Assembly: GCA_964569055.1 (NCBI GenBank)
Contig: CAZMSZ010000097.1
Location: 1-21,527, forward strand
DNA: 21,527 nt
Direction of reading: 5' to 3'
Source: JAWLGW01 sp964569055
GTDB taxonomy: Bacteria; Planctomycetota; J058
In this document: positions 1 through 10,956 of the stretch, piece by piece
Layout of the letters: the number at the start of each line of letters is the position of its first letter
How positions within the stretch are numbered: position 1 is the first letter of the stretch
Translations under genes and position numbers: made by a program
Notes under the pieces: generated by a model
What the model was told of the DNA's origin: nothing
The model's input: only the letters and a program-made list of their open reading frames with translations
The model's database searches: none

Positions 1-1
1 T

Positions 2-67
2 CGCCGAAAGGGCGGCGCCAACTCCCCTCCGCAGCGCCAAGCACGGTTGCCCGCCGCCCTTTCGGCG
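2..67. repeat. Perfect 16-bp inverted repeat with 34-nt spacer
   Basis: Bases 2-17 and 52-67 are exact reverse complements (CGCCGAAAGGGCGGCG against CGCCGCCCTTTCGGCG), separated by 34 nt. Each arm also contains a small dyad of its own (CGCC, five bases, GGCG), so an RNA copy could fold either arm-with-arm or within each arm. No T-tract follows on the plus strand, so a standard intrinsic terminator for an upstream gene is not evident. It lies about 50 bp before the lipoprotein start and may be a leader structure, a terminator of a gene outside the window, or a dispersed repeat. The dyad itself is certain; its role is unknown. Confidence 0.7.
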
Positions 68-106
68 TGCAAGAATCAGCCGACTAGGCCCGCGCGCAGG
101 CTGGGT

Positions 107-112
107 GAGAGG
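107..112 (+). promoter_or_regulatory. Ribosome binding site of the lipoprotein gene
   Basis: GAGAGG lies 5 nt before the ATG at 118. It supports that start over other in-frame choices, as does the signal peptide that begins directly at this ATG. Confidence 0.6.
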
Positions 113-117
113 CACGC

Positions 118-1620
118 ATGACCTCCAAGCTTCGGTTCCGGACGACCCTCGCGGGCGCCGCGCTGGCGGCGCTGGTCGCCGTCGGCTGCAGCACGGGCAA
201 GCACGAGGGCAAGACCCGGTTCGGCAACAACCCGATCGGTCCGCCCACCGGCGCCACCGTCGAGCTGACCGTGACCCCGTTCGCGACCTCGCCCCTCCCC
301 CAGCTCGTGGGCAAGGGCCAGCACGTCACCGCGTTCATGTTCACGCTCGCCGCGATCAACACGGGCACGGTCGACGTCAACACCCTGACGTTCGAGTCGC
401 GCGGCGGGACGACCACGGCGCCGCTCGAGAACACCAAGTTCACCGCGGCCCGCCTCGTGGAGGACGTCAACGCCGACGGCGCGGTGGACCAGGCCGAGCT
501 GACCGCGGCCAAGGTCACGCCGCTCAACATGACGGCGACCCCCGAGAAGTTCAGCTTCTTCTTCAACAACCCGCCGCTGACGCTCACCACCGGCCAGCCC
601 AAGCGGTTCATTCTCCTCATGCTCCCCGACGACGCGGCGCTGGTGCCGGGCGACGCCGGGAAGAGCGTGGCCGCCCCGATCGCGGCCGCGACCGACATCG
701 TGGCCTTCGACTCGAACTTCAACCTGGTCACGCCCACCATCGCCACCGGGCAGAGCTTCGGCGACACCTCGGGGGAGGCCGTGGTCGGCTTCACCGACCA
801 CCTCGCGATCTCCGAGGTGCGCGTGGTCGGCGCGTCCGGCTCCGTGTCGGCCGACTACATCGAGCTGTTCAACGCCAGCCCGCTCCCGGTCGACATGTCC
901 ACGGTCTACCTCAGCAACCACACCACCGTCTCGCTGGCCGAGAGCTACTTCCAGCTCCCGACCGGTGACCACTTCTCGCACCCGCAGCCGGGCAGCGCCG
1001 CGGCGGTCACGTTCACCGTCCAGTTCCCCAACGGCCTCTTGCCCGCCGGGCAGGGCGTGCTGGTCGTGATGGACGCGCTGGGCTTCGCGGCGCAGAACGC
1101 GATCCAGCCGAGCTTCTGCCTGCGGAACCCGGCCACGACCGGGATCCCCACGCTGCTCGTGTGGGACGGGGCCACCGCCGGAGCCGGGGGCACGCCCAAC
1201 TTCGTGCAGGGTGAGGTCGGGACCAACGTCGTGCTGCTCAAGGACGGCGACAACATCCACCTGTTCCACTGGGACGGGACGTCCGACCGGGTGGTCGACA
1301 TCGACGTCTTCACGTTCGGCGCCAACGGGTTCGAGGTCGACAAGTCGGGCGAGTCCACCGACGGCCCCGACGCCGACACCACCGCGACCGCCTACGTGGA
1401 CGAGACCGACCCCGGGATCCAGCAGCAGGCGCAGCCGGTGCAGAGCCCGACCGCGACGCAGAGCTTCCACCGGGTCGACTTCACCGAGGGCGCCGAGACT
1501 CGCGACGCGAACCGCGGCAACGGCGTGGTCGCCGGGAACGGCAACCAGCACGACGAGACCTCGGAGGACTGGGTGAACACCTGGCAGCTCAAGCCGGCCA
1601 CCCCGGGCTCGGTCCCCTAG
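118..1620 (+). CDS. Secreted lipoprotein with lamin-tail-like (LTD) domain
   Basis: 500 aa. The N-terminus has a basic stretch, a hydrophobic core and a lipobox-like AVGC with Cys24, so export by Sec and lipid anchoring are likely. Residues about 45-225 form an unrecognised beta-rich region holding one EF-hand-like calcium loop (DVNADGAVDQAE, residues 116-127). From about residue 228 the sequence ISEVRVVG followed by DYIELFNAS is the usual opening of an LTD domain, which in bacteria is found on extracellular and surface proteins, often of large-genome lineages. The rest to about residue 480 is Asp/Thr/Gly-rich, with GDNIHLFHWDG and VDIDVFTFG fitting the later strands of such a domain. It is the first gene of a likely operon, since the next gene starts 16 bp after its stop. 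LTD assignment is by motif only; the molecular role is not known. Confidence 0.8.
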   Translation: MTSKLRFRTTLAGAALAALVAVGCSTGKHEGKTRFGNNPIGPPTGATVELTVTPFATSPLPQLVGKGQHVTAFMFTLAAINTGTVDVNTLTFESRGGTTTAPLENTKFTAARLVEDVNADGAVDQAELTAAKVTPLNMTATPEKFSFFFNNPPLTLTTGQPKRFILLMLPDDAALVPGDAGKSVAAPIAAATDIVAFDSNFNLVTPTIATGQSFGDTSGEAVVGFTDHLAISEVRVVGASGSVSADYIELFNASPLPVDMSTVYLSNHTTVSLAESYFQLPTGDHFSHPQPGSAAAVTFTVQFPNGLLPAGQGVLVVMDALGFAAQNAIQPSFCLRNPATTGIPTLLVWDGATAGAGGTPNFVQGEVGTNVVLLKDGDNIHLFHWDGTSDRVVDIDVFTFGANGFEVDKSGESTDGPDADTTATAYVDETDPGIQQQAQPVQSPTATQSFHRVDFTEGAETRDANRGNGVVAGNGNQHDETSEDWVNTWQLKPATPGSVP

Positions 1621-1636
1621 GCCGCGTCTCGGCTGC

Positions 1637-2434
1637 GTGGCCCGGATCGACGAGGAGATCTCGCGCCTCGAGCGGCGAGTCCGCGGCGGTGACGCGACGC
1701 CCGAGGCGCTGCTCCGGCTCGGGCAGGTCTACCTGCGGGCCGACCGCGCCCAGGCGGCGCAGGAGGTGCTCGCGCAGGCGCAGGAGCGGATCTCCGCCGG
1801 GTCGGCCGTGGTGTGGGACGCCGCCGGCGAGGTCGCCGGGCTGCACCCCCTGTGGGACGAGGTGCGCGAGACGCTGCAGCAGGCCCAGACCCGGGTGGAG
1901 GAGCGCCTGCGCGCCAGCCGCCGCGCGGCGCTGCTCGAGCTGGTCGAGGCCGGCCGGGCCACCCGCGCGCAGCACGACGAGCTGATCCGGCTCGAGGTCG
2001 CCGACGGCGAGCCGCTCCACCCCGAGCTCCCGGCCTGCCCCGCCTGCGCGGGGCCGGTCCTGCGGGGGGCGGACGGGCAGGTGCGCTGCGCGCGCTCGGG
2101 CAAGAACGGCGACCTGTGCCGCCACATCGACGCGACCGGGCTCTACGCCTGCCCGAGCTGCGGCCTGGTGGTCCGGCGCTGGAACGCGCGGCAGCTCCGC
2201 CCCGACCCGCACGAGCCGCCGCTGGTCCGCCCCGACCGCGCGCGCTGCGGCTTCTGCGGCGGCGGGGTGGTCGACTGGGCCAAGCACTTCTTGCACTGCC
2301 CCAAGGCCCGGCCCGGCGACTTCCCGCGCTGCTCCGCCTGCTCCGGGCGCGGCTTCCACCGGCGCGCGCTGACCTGCCCCCGGTGCCGCGCGCGGGTCGG
2401 CGACGTGGCCTGCGCCGAGCCGAAGGCGCGCTGA
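1637..2434 (+). CDS. TPR-like protein with multiple zinc knuckles
   Basis: 265 aa, GTG start. Residues about 1-75 are helical and TPR-like (ALLRLGQVYLRADRAQAAQE). The helical part continues to about residue 125. The C-terminal half is packed with Cys pairs typical of zinc ribbons: CPAC 134-137, CPSC 172-175, CGFC 204-207, HC 220-221, CSAC 232-235 and CPRC 247-250. No catalytic motif and no signal peptide are visible, so it is probably a cytoplasmic scaffold or nucleic-acid/protein-binding protein. It lies 16 bp after the lipoprotein gene and 16 bp before a Ser/Thr kinase gene, so co-transcription and a link to the kinase are plausible. No strong Shine-Dalgarno sequence precedes the GTG, so the exact start is less sure than the frame. 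Confidence 0.75.
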   Translation: MARIDEEISRLERRVRGGDATPEALLRLGQVYLRADRAQAAQEVLAQAQERISAGSAVVWDAAGEVAGLHPLWDEVRETLQQAQTRVEERLRASRRAALLELVEAGRATRAQHDELIRLEVADGEPLHPELPACPACAGPVLRGADGQVRCARSGKNGDLCRHIDATGLYACPSCGLVVRRWNARQLRPDPHEPPLVRPDRARCGFCGGGVVDWAKHFLHCPKARPGDFPRCSACSGRGFHRRALTCPRCRARVGDVACAEPKAR

Positions 2435-2450
2435 GCGCGACGGCGAGGAC

Positions 2451-5261
<2,811 letters not shown>

Positions 5262-5264
5262 GCG

Positions 5265-6626
5265 TCAGCCTCCCGCGGGGGCGAGCGCGTGCTCGATCGC
5301 GCGCAGCCGGGCGGTGAGCTCGGGCAGCTCGCGCGAGCCCTCGACCCGCCCGATCGCCACCGCCTCGCGCTGGAGCGGGAGGGCCTCCGCCGCGCGGTCG
5401 AGCTGCAGCAGCGCCTCGGCCTGGGTGTCGAGGTACGCGGCGCGCGCCATGCGGTCCTGCGGGGTGGTGGGCGAGCCCAGCTCCGCCAGGCTGCGCCGCG
5501 AGAGCGCCAGCGCCCGCTCGGGGTCACGGCGCTCGACGGGCCCCGCCACGAGCAGCCACCAGGCCAGGCTGTTGAGCGCCACGTGGTCGTGCGGCGCGAG
5601 GGCGAGCCAGCGCTCGTGCGGGAGGTCCGCGTCGGGGTGGCTCACGAGGAGCATGGCCTCGGCGAGCTGCTGCACCGGCTCGACCTCCTCCACCCGGCCG
5701 ACGAGCGCGGCCAGCCCCTGGCGGTCGACCAGCGCCCGGGCGGCGCGGACCGAGGCGCGCGGCCCGAGCTCGTACCCCAGCACGAGCACGGCCTCGGCCA
5801 GGCGCTCCAGCCGCGTCGCAGGCTCCTCGATCGCGGCCAGCTCGGGCCGCAGCAGCCGCACCGCGTCGCGCTCGAAGCTGTGGGCCGCGCCGCCGCCGTC
5901 CACGGCCATCCACCCCAGCGAGGCCAGCGCGAGCCCGGCCAGGCCCCCGGCCAGGGCCGTGGTGGCGCGCCTGGGGCGGCGGTCGGGGCGCCGCCAGAAC
6001 ACGGCGAGCGCCACGCCGGCCGTGAACCCGCCGAGGTGCGCCCAGTTGTCGACCACCGGGCGCCAGAACAGCGCGATCGCCACGCCGACCGCGAACGACA
6101 GCCCCACGCTGATCGGCAGCGCCCGCCCGGTGAACCGGCGCAGCTCGGCGCGCGCCGGCCCCGCCCCGAACGCGCCGACCGCGAGCAGCAGCCCGGCCAG
6201 CCCGAACAGCGCGCCCGAGGCGCCGACCGAGGGGAACGGGCTCGCGCGCGCGAGCGCCGAGGCCAGCGAGGCCGCGATCCCCGTGCCGAGGTAGGCCACG
6301 ATCAGGCGCCGACTCCCGAACACGTACTCGGTGAGCGCGGCGAGCTGCAGCAGCGCGAACGCGTTGACCGCGAGGTGCGGCGACATCGCGTGCAGGAAGA
6401 TCGGGCAGATCAGGCGGTACAGCTCGCCGCGCTCGAACACCAGGTCGCCGCGCACGGCGCCCAGCCGCAGCAGGGCGGTGACCTGCCCGTCGGGCAGGTA
6501 CTCCAGCCCGTAGATCAGGAAGGTCAGCGCCAGCAGGGCGGCCGTGACCGGGAACCGTCGGAGCAGGTCGCTCGCCCGGGGGAGAGGGCGCGGCGCGGCG
6601 GGGCGCTCTTGGCGAAGCTCCTCCAC
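5265..6626 (-). CDS. Rhomboid intramembrane serine protease with C-terminal TPR-like tail
   Basis: 453 aa, GTG start at 6626 with AAGGTG about 6 nt upstream. Residues about 25-240 form the multi-pass rhomboid core. The catalytic serine sits in GASG (Ser137) and the catalytic His is His197 in NWAHLGG. The HLAVN motif before the second conserved helix matches the HxxxN oxyanion motif of GlpG, so the active site looks intact. It should cleave membrane proteins within or near their transmembrane helix. From about residue 255 a soluble tail begins; residues about 350-430 read as TPR-like pairs (LNSLAWWLL, then YLDTQAEALLQLDRAAEAL). The fusion suggests a protein-docking function. The gene is convergent with the kinase and divergent from the GAPDH genes. 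The substrate is unknown. Confidence 0.9.
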   Translation of the reverse strand: MEELRQERPAAPRPLPRASDLLRRFPVTAALLALTFLIYGLEYLPDGQVTALLRLGAVRGDLVFERGELYRLICPIFLHAMSPHLAVNAFALLQLAALTEYVFGSRRLIVAYLGTGIAASLASALARASPFPSVGASGALFGLAGLLLAVGAFGAGPARAELRRFTGRALPISVGLSFAVGVAIALFWRPVVDNWAHLGGFTAGVALAVFWRRPDRRPRRATTALAGGLAGLALASLGWMAVDGGGAAHSFERDAVRLLRPELAAIEEPATRLERLAEAVLVLGYELGPRASVRAARALVDRQGLAALVGRVEEVEPVQQLAEAMLLVSHPDADLPHERWLALAPHDHVALNSLAWWLLVAGPVERRDPERALALSRRSLAELGSPTTPQDRMARAAYLDTQAEALLQLDRAAEALPLQREAVAIGRVEGSRELPELTARLRAIEHALAPAGG

Positions 6627-6781
6627 TGCCGCACCTTAGCACGCGCTCGCCCGGTCCCCCTCACGCACGGCGAAACGGTCGCGCCTACGACGCGACGCGC
6701 CACGCGCGCGACCACCCGTCCGGGGAACGTGCGCTCATTGCCTCTCTCGTTCAGCCCGTCGCTGTTCAACCACCAGGCGAG

Positions 6782-6820
6782 GGGCAATAATGCCCGCCCG
6801 TGCGCGCGCGAGGCGCGCGC
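6782..6820 (+). promoter_or_regulatory. Possible gap-operon promoter region with leader hairpin
   Basis: In the 220-bp divergent gap, AATAAT at 6786-6791 is the only good -10-like hexamer on the plus strand. It sits inside a small dyad, GGGCA-N4-TGCCC (6782-6795). No convincing -35 is seen. Just downstream, GCGCGCGC (6802-6809), GAG, GCGCGCGC (6813-6820) gives a perfect 8-bp all-GC hairpin. It would lie at the extreme 5' end of the transcript if the promoter is right. The hairpin is directly visible; the promoter is inference. Confidence 0.35.
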
Positions 6821-6837
6821 CTGCCTGGGCCCCCTCC

Positions 6838-6842
6838 GGAGG
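6838..6842 (+). promoter_or_regulatory. Ribosome binding site deciding the first GAPDH start
   Basis: GGAGG sits 4 nt before the ATG at 6847, which opens the conserved Rossmann sequence. An in-frame ATG at 6790 would add 19 Arg/Ala-rich residues not seen in the family and overlaps the putative promoter, so 6847 is preferred. The site is half of the palindrome CCTCCGGAGG (6833-6842). Confidence 0.6.
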
Positions 6843-6846
6843 TGGC

Positions 6847-7854
6847 ATGACCGTCCGCATCGGCTTCCACGGGTTCGGCCGCCTCGGCCGCAACGTGTTC
6901 CGGGTCCTGTACGGCCGCCGCGACTTCGACGTGCGCTGCATCGCCGACGTCGCCCCGCCCGAGAACCTGGTCTACCTGCTCAACTTCGACTCGATCCACG
7001 GCCGGTTCCCCGAGGAGGCCAGGGCCGGCCCGGGGCACCTGTTCGTACGCGGCAAGGCGATCCCGCTCGTCAAGAGCAAGGAGCCCGGCGACGTCCGCTG
7101 GCGCGACTACGACGTCGACGTGGTGGTCGAGGCGAGCGGCAAGTACCGCACCCTCGACGTGCTCGACCGGCACCTCGAGGGCGGCGCGCGGCGCGTGATC
7201 CTGACCGTGCCCCCGCTCAAGCAGGACGAGATCCCGGTGTTCTGCATGGGGATCAACGACGACCGGATCGACCGCACGCACAAGGTGATCTCCAACGCCT
7301 CGTGCACCAGCAACGCGCTCGCGGTCGTGATGCGCGTGCTCGACGAGGCGTTCGGCGTGGAGCGCGCCTCCATGACGACGGTCCACGCCTACACCAACGA
7401 CCTGCGCCTCGCGGACGTGCCCCACACCCAGATCCGCCGCTCGCGCGCCGCCGCCGAGAACATCATCCCGTCCTCGACCTACTCGGTGCGGGTGGTCGAG
7501 CAGCTCCTCCCGCAGCTGCGCGGCAAGATCAACGGCATGGCGCTCAACGTGCCCGTCCCCGACGGGTCGGTGATCGACCTGACCACCGTGCTCCGACGCG
7601 ACGTCGCCGCCGCGGAGGTGAACGGCGCCCTGCGCAGCGCGGCCAACAGCTACCTCGAGGGGATCCTCGAGTACACCGAGCAGCCGGTCGTCTCGACCGA
7701 CGTGGTCGGGAACCCGAGGACCGCGGTGTTCGACGCGCCGCTGACCAAGGTCCTCGGACGCAACATGGTCAAGACCACCACCTGGTACGACAACGGCTGG
7801 GGCTACGCCAACCGTGTGGTCGACCTCATCGAGCGGATGGCCGCGACCCTCTAG
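6847..7854 (+). CDS. Divergent GAPDH-family dehydrogenase (altered phosphate site)
   Basis: 335 aa, same fold and length as type I GAPDH. The NAD-binding GFGRLGR loop, the acidic residue after the second strand (IAD), catalytic Cys153 in SNASCTSNA and His180 in TVHAYTND are present, with the family's spacing of 27 residues. Yet the sites that bind the substrate phosphates are changed. Thr211 is followed by Tyr212-Ser213, where GAPDH has Thr-Gly-Ala. The invariant Arg of the RVPxP segment (Arg231 in standard numbering) is Asn234. The second Cys of CTTNC is Ala157, and the Asn of GINGFGR is His. It probably oxidises an aldehyde by the same covalent mechanism, but perhaps not glyceraldehyde 3-phosphate; erythrose-4-phosphate dehydrogenase is not a clear match. 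It is co-transcribed with the canonical GAPDH 8 bp downstream. Confidence 0.88.
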   Translation: MTVRIGFHGFGRLGRNVFRVLYGRRDFDVRCIADVAPPENLVYLLNFDSIHGRFPEEARAGPGHLFVRGKAIPLVKSKEPGDVRWRDYDVDVVVEASGKYRTLDVLDRHLEGGARRVILTVPPLKQDEIPVFCMGINDDRIDRTHKVISNASCTSNALAVVMRVLDEAFGVERASMTTVHAYTNDLRLADVPHTQIRRSRAAAENIIPSSTYSVRVVEQLLPQLRGKINGMALNVPVPDGSVIDLTTVLRRDVAAAEVNGALRSAANSYLEGILEYTEQPVVSTDVVGNPRTAVFDAPLTKVLGRNMVKTTTWYDNGWGYANRVVDLIERMAATL

Positions 7855-7857
7855 GAG
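7853..7857 (+). promoter_or_regulatory. Ribosome binding site of the second GAPDH gene
   Basis: AGGAG overlaps the stop codon of the first GAPDH gene and lies 5 nt before the ATG at 7863, supporting a two-gene operon with tight coupling. Confidence 0.65.
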
Positions 7858-7862
7858 ACGCC

Positions 7863-8879
<1,017 letters not shown>

Positions 8880-8880
8880 G

Positions 8881-8980
8881 NNNNNNNNNNNNNNNNNNNN
8901 NNNNNNNNNNNNNNNNNNNNNNNNNNNNNNNNNNNNNNNNNNNNNNNNNNNNNNNNNNNNNNNNNNNNNNNNNNNNNNNN
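8881..8980. other. Scaffold gap (100 Ns)
   Basis: A run of exactly 100 undefined bases, the conventional size for a gap of unknown length. The true distance between the gap gene and the ydcF-like gene is unknown, and genes may be missing here. Confidence 0.98.
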
Positions 8981-8984
8981 CGGC

Positions 8985-9620
8985 TCACCCCGGCCACAGG
9001 TACTTCAGCACCTCGGTCACCAGCGCCCGCGTCGCCTCGGGGTCGCGCCACCAGCGCGGGTCGGGGTCGGGGGCCGGGCAGGAGACCACCTCGTAGCGCT
9101 CGCCCGCGGCGGCCCGCAGGGCGGCCGCCGCGCGGCGGGAGTGCCAGGCGGACGTGACCAGGAGCAGGACCGCTCGCCTGCCGGGGGGCGAGGCGAGGCG
9201 CGCGTCGAGCAGGGCCACCGTGAACGCGGCGTCCTCGACGGTGGTGCGCGAGCGGTCCTGCAGCCAGATCCGGGCGGGCGGGACGCCGCGCTCCAGGGCG
9301 CGCCCGCGCATGACCTCGGCCCAGGTCAGCTCGGCGTAGAGCGGCCCGCCCGAGATCAGAAACGGCCCCTCGGGGACGTGCCCCGCCGCGAACAGGGCCG
9401 CGGCGGCGTCGATCCGTCCGCCGCGGTGATCGCCGCCGAGCACGATCAGCGCGTCCGCGCGGCGAGGCGCGCTGCGCTCGATCAGGAGCGCGGGGGCGCC
9501 GCGCGCCAGCGGCGGCGTGGCAGCGACCCCGGCCAGGAGCAGCCCCGCGCAGCCGAGCGCCAGGCGCTTGCCGCGGGCGCCGCGGCGCGGGCCCGCGGCC
9601 TCCGCCGCGCCCTCATTCAC
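8985..9620 (-). CDS. YdcF/SanA-like DUF218 membrane protein
   Basis: 211 aa. The GTG start at 9620 overlaps the end of the preceding gene by 8 bp, so translation is probably coupled; longer upstream starts would lie inside that gene. Residues about 17-35 are a membrane anchor (LALGCAGLLLAGVAA). The DUF218 signature follows: DALIVLGGD, GRIDAAAALFAAGH, ISGG with a following Glu, SRTTVEDA and VTSAWHSRRA. Members of this family (YdcF, SanA, ElyC) are linked to envelope integrity and lipid-carrier or peptidoglycan metabolism, but their reaction is poorly defined. It is the last gene of the GldA/FG/DUF4340 operon, suggesting an envelope job. The scaffold gap lies just past its stop. Confidence 0.88.
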   Translation of the reverse strand: MNEGAAEAAGPRRGARGKRLALGCAGLLLAGVAATPPLARGAPALLIERSAPRRADALIVLGGDHRGGRIDAAAALFAAGHVPEGPFLISGGPLYAELTWAEVMRGRALERGVPPARIWLQDRSRTTVEDAAFTVALLDARLASPPGRRAVLLLVTSAWHSRRAAAALRAAAGERYEVVSCPAPDPDPRWWRDPEATRALVTEVLKYLWPG

Positions 9621-10956
9621 CGGCGGGGTCGTGCAACGCCGCGCGCAGCGCCGCGACCGCCTCCCGGTCGAGCAGCGCCACGCCCTCCACGCCGGCGAGC
9701 CTCGCCGCCGTCGCGCCCTGGGGTCCGGGGCCGAGCTCGGCCACGTGCTCGATCCCGCCGCGCGTGACGACCCGCAGGCGCTCGGTCGCGGGCGGGACCC
9801 CGTCGCTCGCCTGCCACCCCGCGGCTTCGAGCTCGGCCAGGCGTCGGGCCAGCGCCAGCCCGCGCTCGGCGGACAGGACGACGCGTCCACCGGCGCCCTC
9901 GACCTGCCAGCCTCGCTCCGACTTGGTGAGCGCGAGCGCGAAGCCCTCGCCGCTCCAGTGGACCTCGCGCACGTCGCTGGCCGCGATCAGGAACAGCCGC
10001 TCGCGCACCAGGGTCGCGGCGCGCGCGCTCGCGAGCGCCGCGGCGGCGGCGCTGCGGACCCGCACGCGCAGGCCATCCCCGCGCTCGAGCAGCCACGCGC
10101 CGTCCTGCTCCCACAGCCGGAGCACGTCGAGCGCGTCCGCGCGGGCGACCTCGACCCGGACGGCGCTCGCGGGCGGCTCGCCCCCGGGCGCGGGGCCGAG
10201 CGCCTCGAGCAGATACAGCCGCTGGACCAGCGCCCGCGCGGCGAGCGGGTCGAGCGGGGCGGGGGCGACGGGGCTGGGCTCGACGAAGCGCGGCGGCGTG
10301 AGCTCGAACGCGAACGCGGGCGCGCCCGGCGGCGCGAACGCCAGGCGGCTCACCTCGTCGGCCGTCCCACCCACGAGCGGGTGCGGCAGCCAGGTGCGCG
10401 GCTCGGGGTCGAGCTGACGCGTCACGAACGCGCTCACGACCAGGGCCCGATCGGGGAGCTCGCCCGGGCCCGAGCGGGCCCTCACCACCAGGCCGAGGTC
10501 GGCCACGTCGAGGTCGGTCTCGCCCGTCTTGGGCGCGTCCGGGTCGATCCCGGTCACCTTGCCGACCCACACCTCGGCCAGCTGCGCGCCGCCCTCGGCC
10601 TCGAGCACGATCCGGCGCGCGCGCGCCTCGGTCAGGAACCACTCCTCGTGGTGCGCCGGGTCGTCGCCCGCCACGCGCTCCACCCGCCACTCGCGCAGGC
10701 GCGCCAGCAGGGCCTCGACCGCCCCCTCGCGCGCCGGGAGATCCCCGTGCGAGGCGAGCCTCCAGCCGCCGTCCGTCCGCTCGAGCACCAGGGCCTCGGC
10801 CCCGTGGGACAGGCGCACTCGGGCCACCGCGGCCGGGTCGAACGCCAGGAGCGCGCGGCCGACCTCGGCCGGCTCGCGCCCGGCGAGCCACAGCCCGCCG
10901 CGCACCAGCAGCAGGGCCGCCACCAGCCCGAGCAGCGCGCGCACGCGGTCGCTCAT
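9613..10956 (-). CDS. DUF4340 domain protein of a Gld-type ABC transporter operon
   Basis: 447 aa. The ATG at 10956 has GGAGG 4 nt upstream and overlaps the stop of the permease/GldG gene in ATGA. One N-terminal membrane helix (about residues 8-25) is followed by a soluble, probably periplasmic region made of repeated beta units. DGGWRLASHGDLPA (about 61-75) and later ERGWQVEGAGG repeat the same 'W-x-L/V' pattern typical of DUF4340, which has tandem copies. No catalytic residues stand out. DUF4340 proteins habitually follow GldA and GldG-like genes and are thought to be an accessory part of that ABC complex. The C-terminal 8 bp are shared with the ydcF-like gene. Confidence 0.85.
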   Translation of the reverse strand: MSDRVRALLGLVAALLLVRGGLWLAGREPAEVGRALLAFDPAAVARVRLSHGAEALVLERTDGGWRLASHGDLPAREGAVEALLARLREWRVERVAGDDPAHHEEWFLTEARARRIVLEAEGGAQLAEVWVGKVTGIDPDAPKTGETDLDVADLGLVVRARSGPGELPDRALVVSAFVTRQLDPEPRTWLPHPLVGGTADEVSRLAFAPPGAPAFAFELTPPRFVEPSPVAPAPLDPLAARALVQRLYLLEALGPAPGGEPPASAVRVEVARADALDVLRLWEQDGAWLLERGDGLRVRVRSAAAAALASARAATLVRERLFLIAASDVREVHWSGEGFALALTKSERGWQVEGAGGRVVLSAERGLALARRLAELEAAGWQASDGVPPATERLRVVTRGGIEHVAELGPGPQGATAARLAGVEGVALLDREAVAALRAALHDPAGE

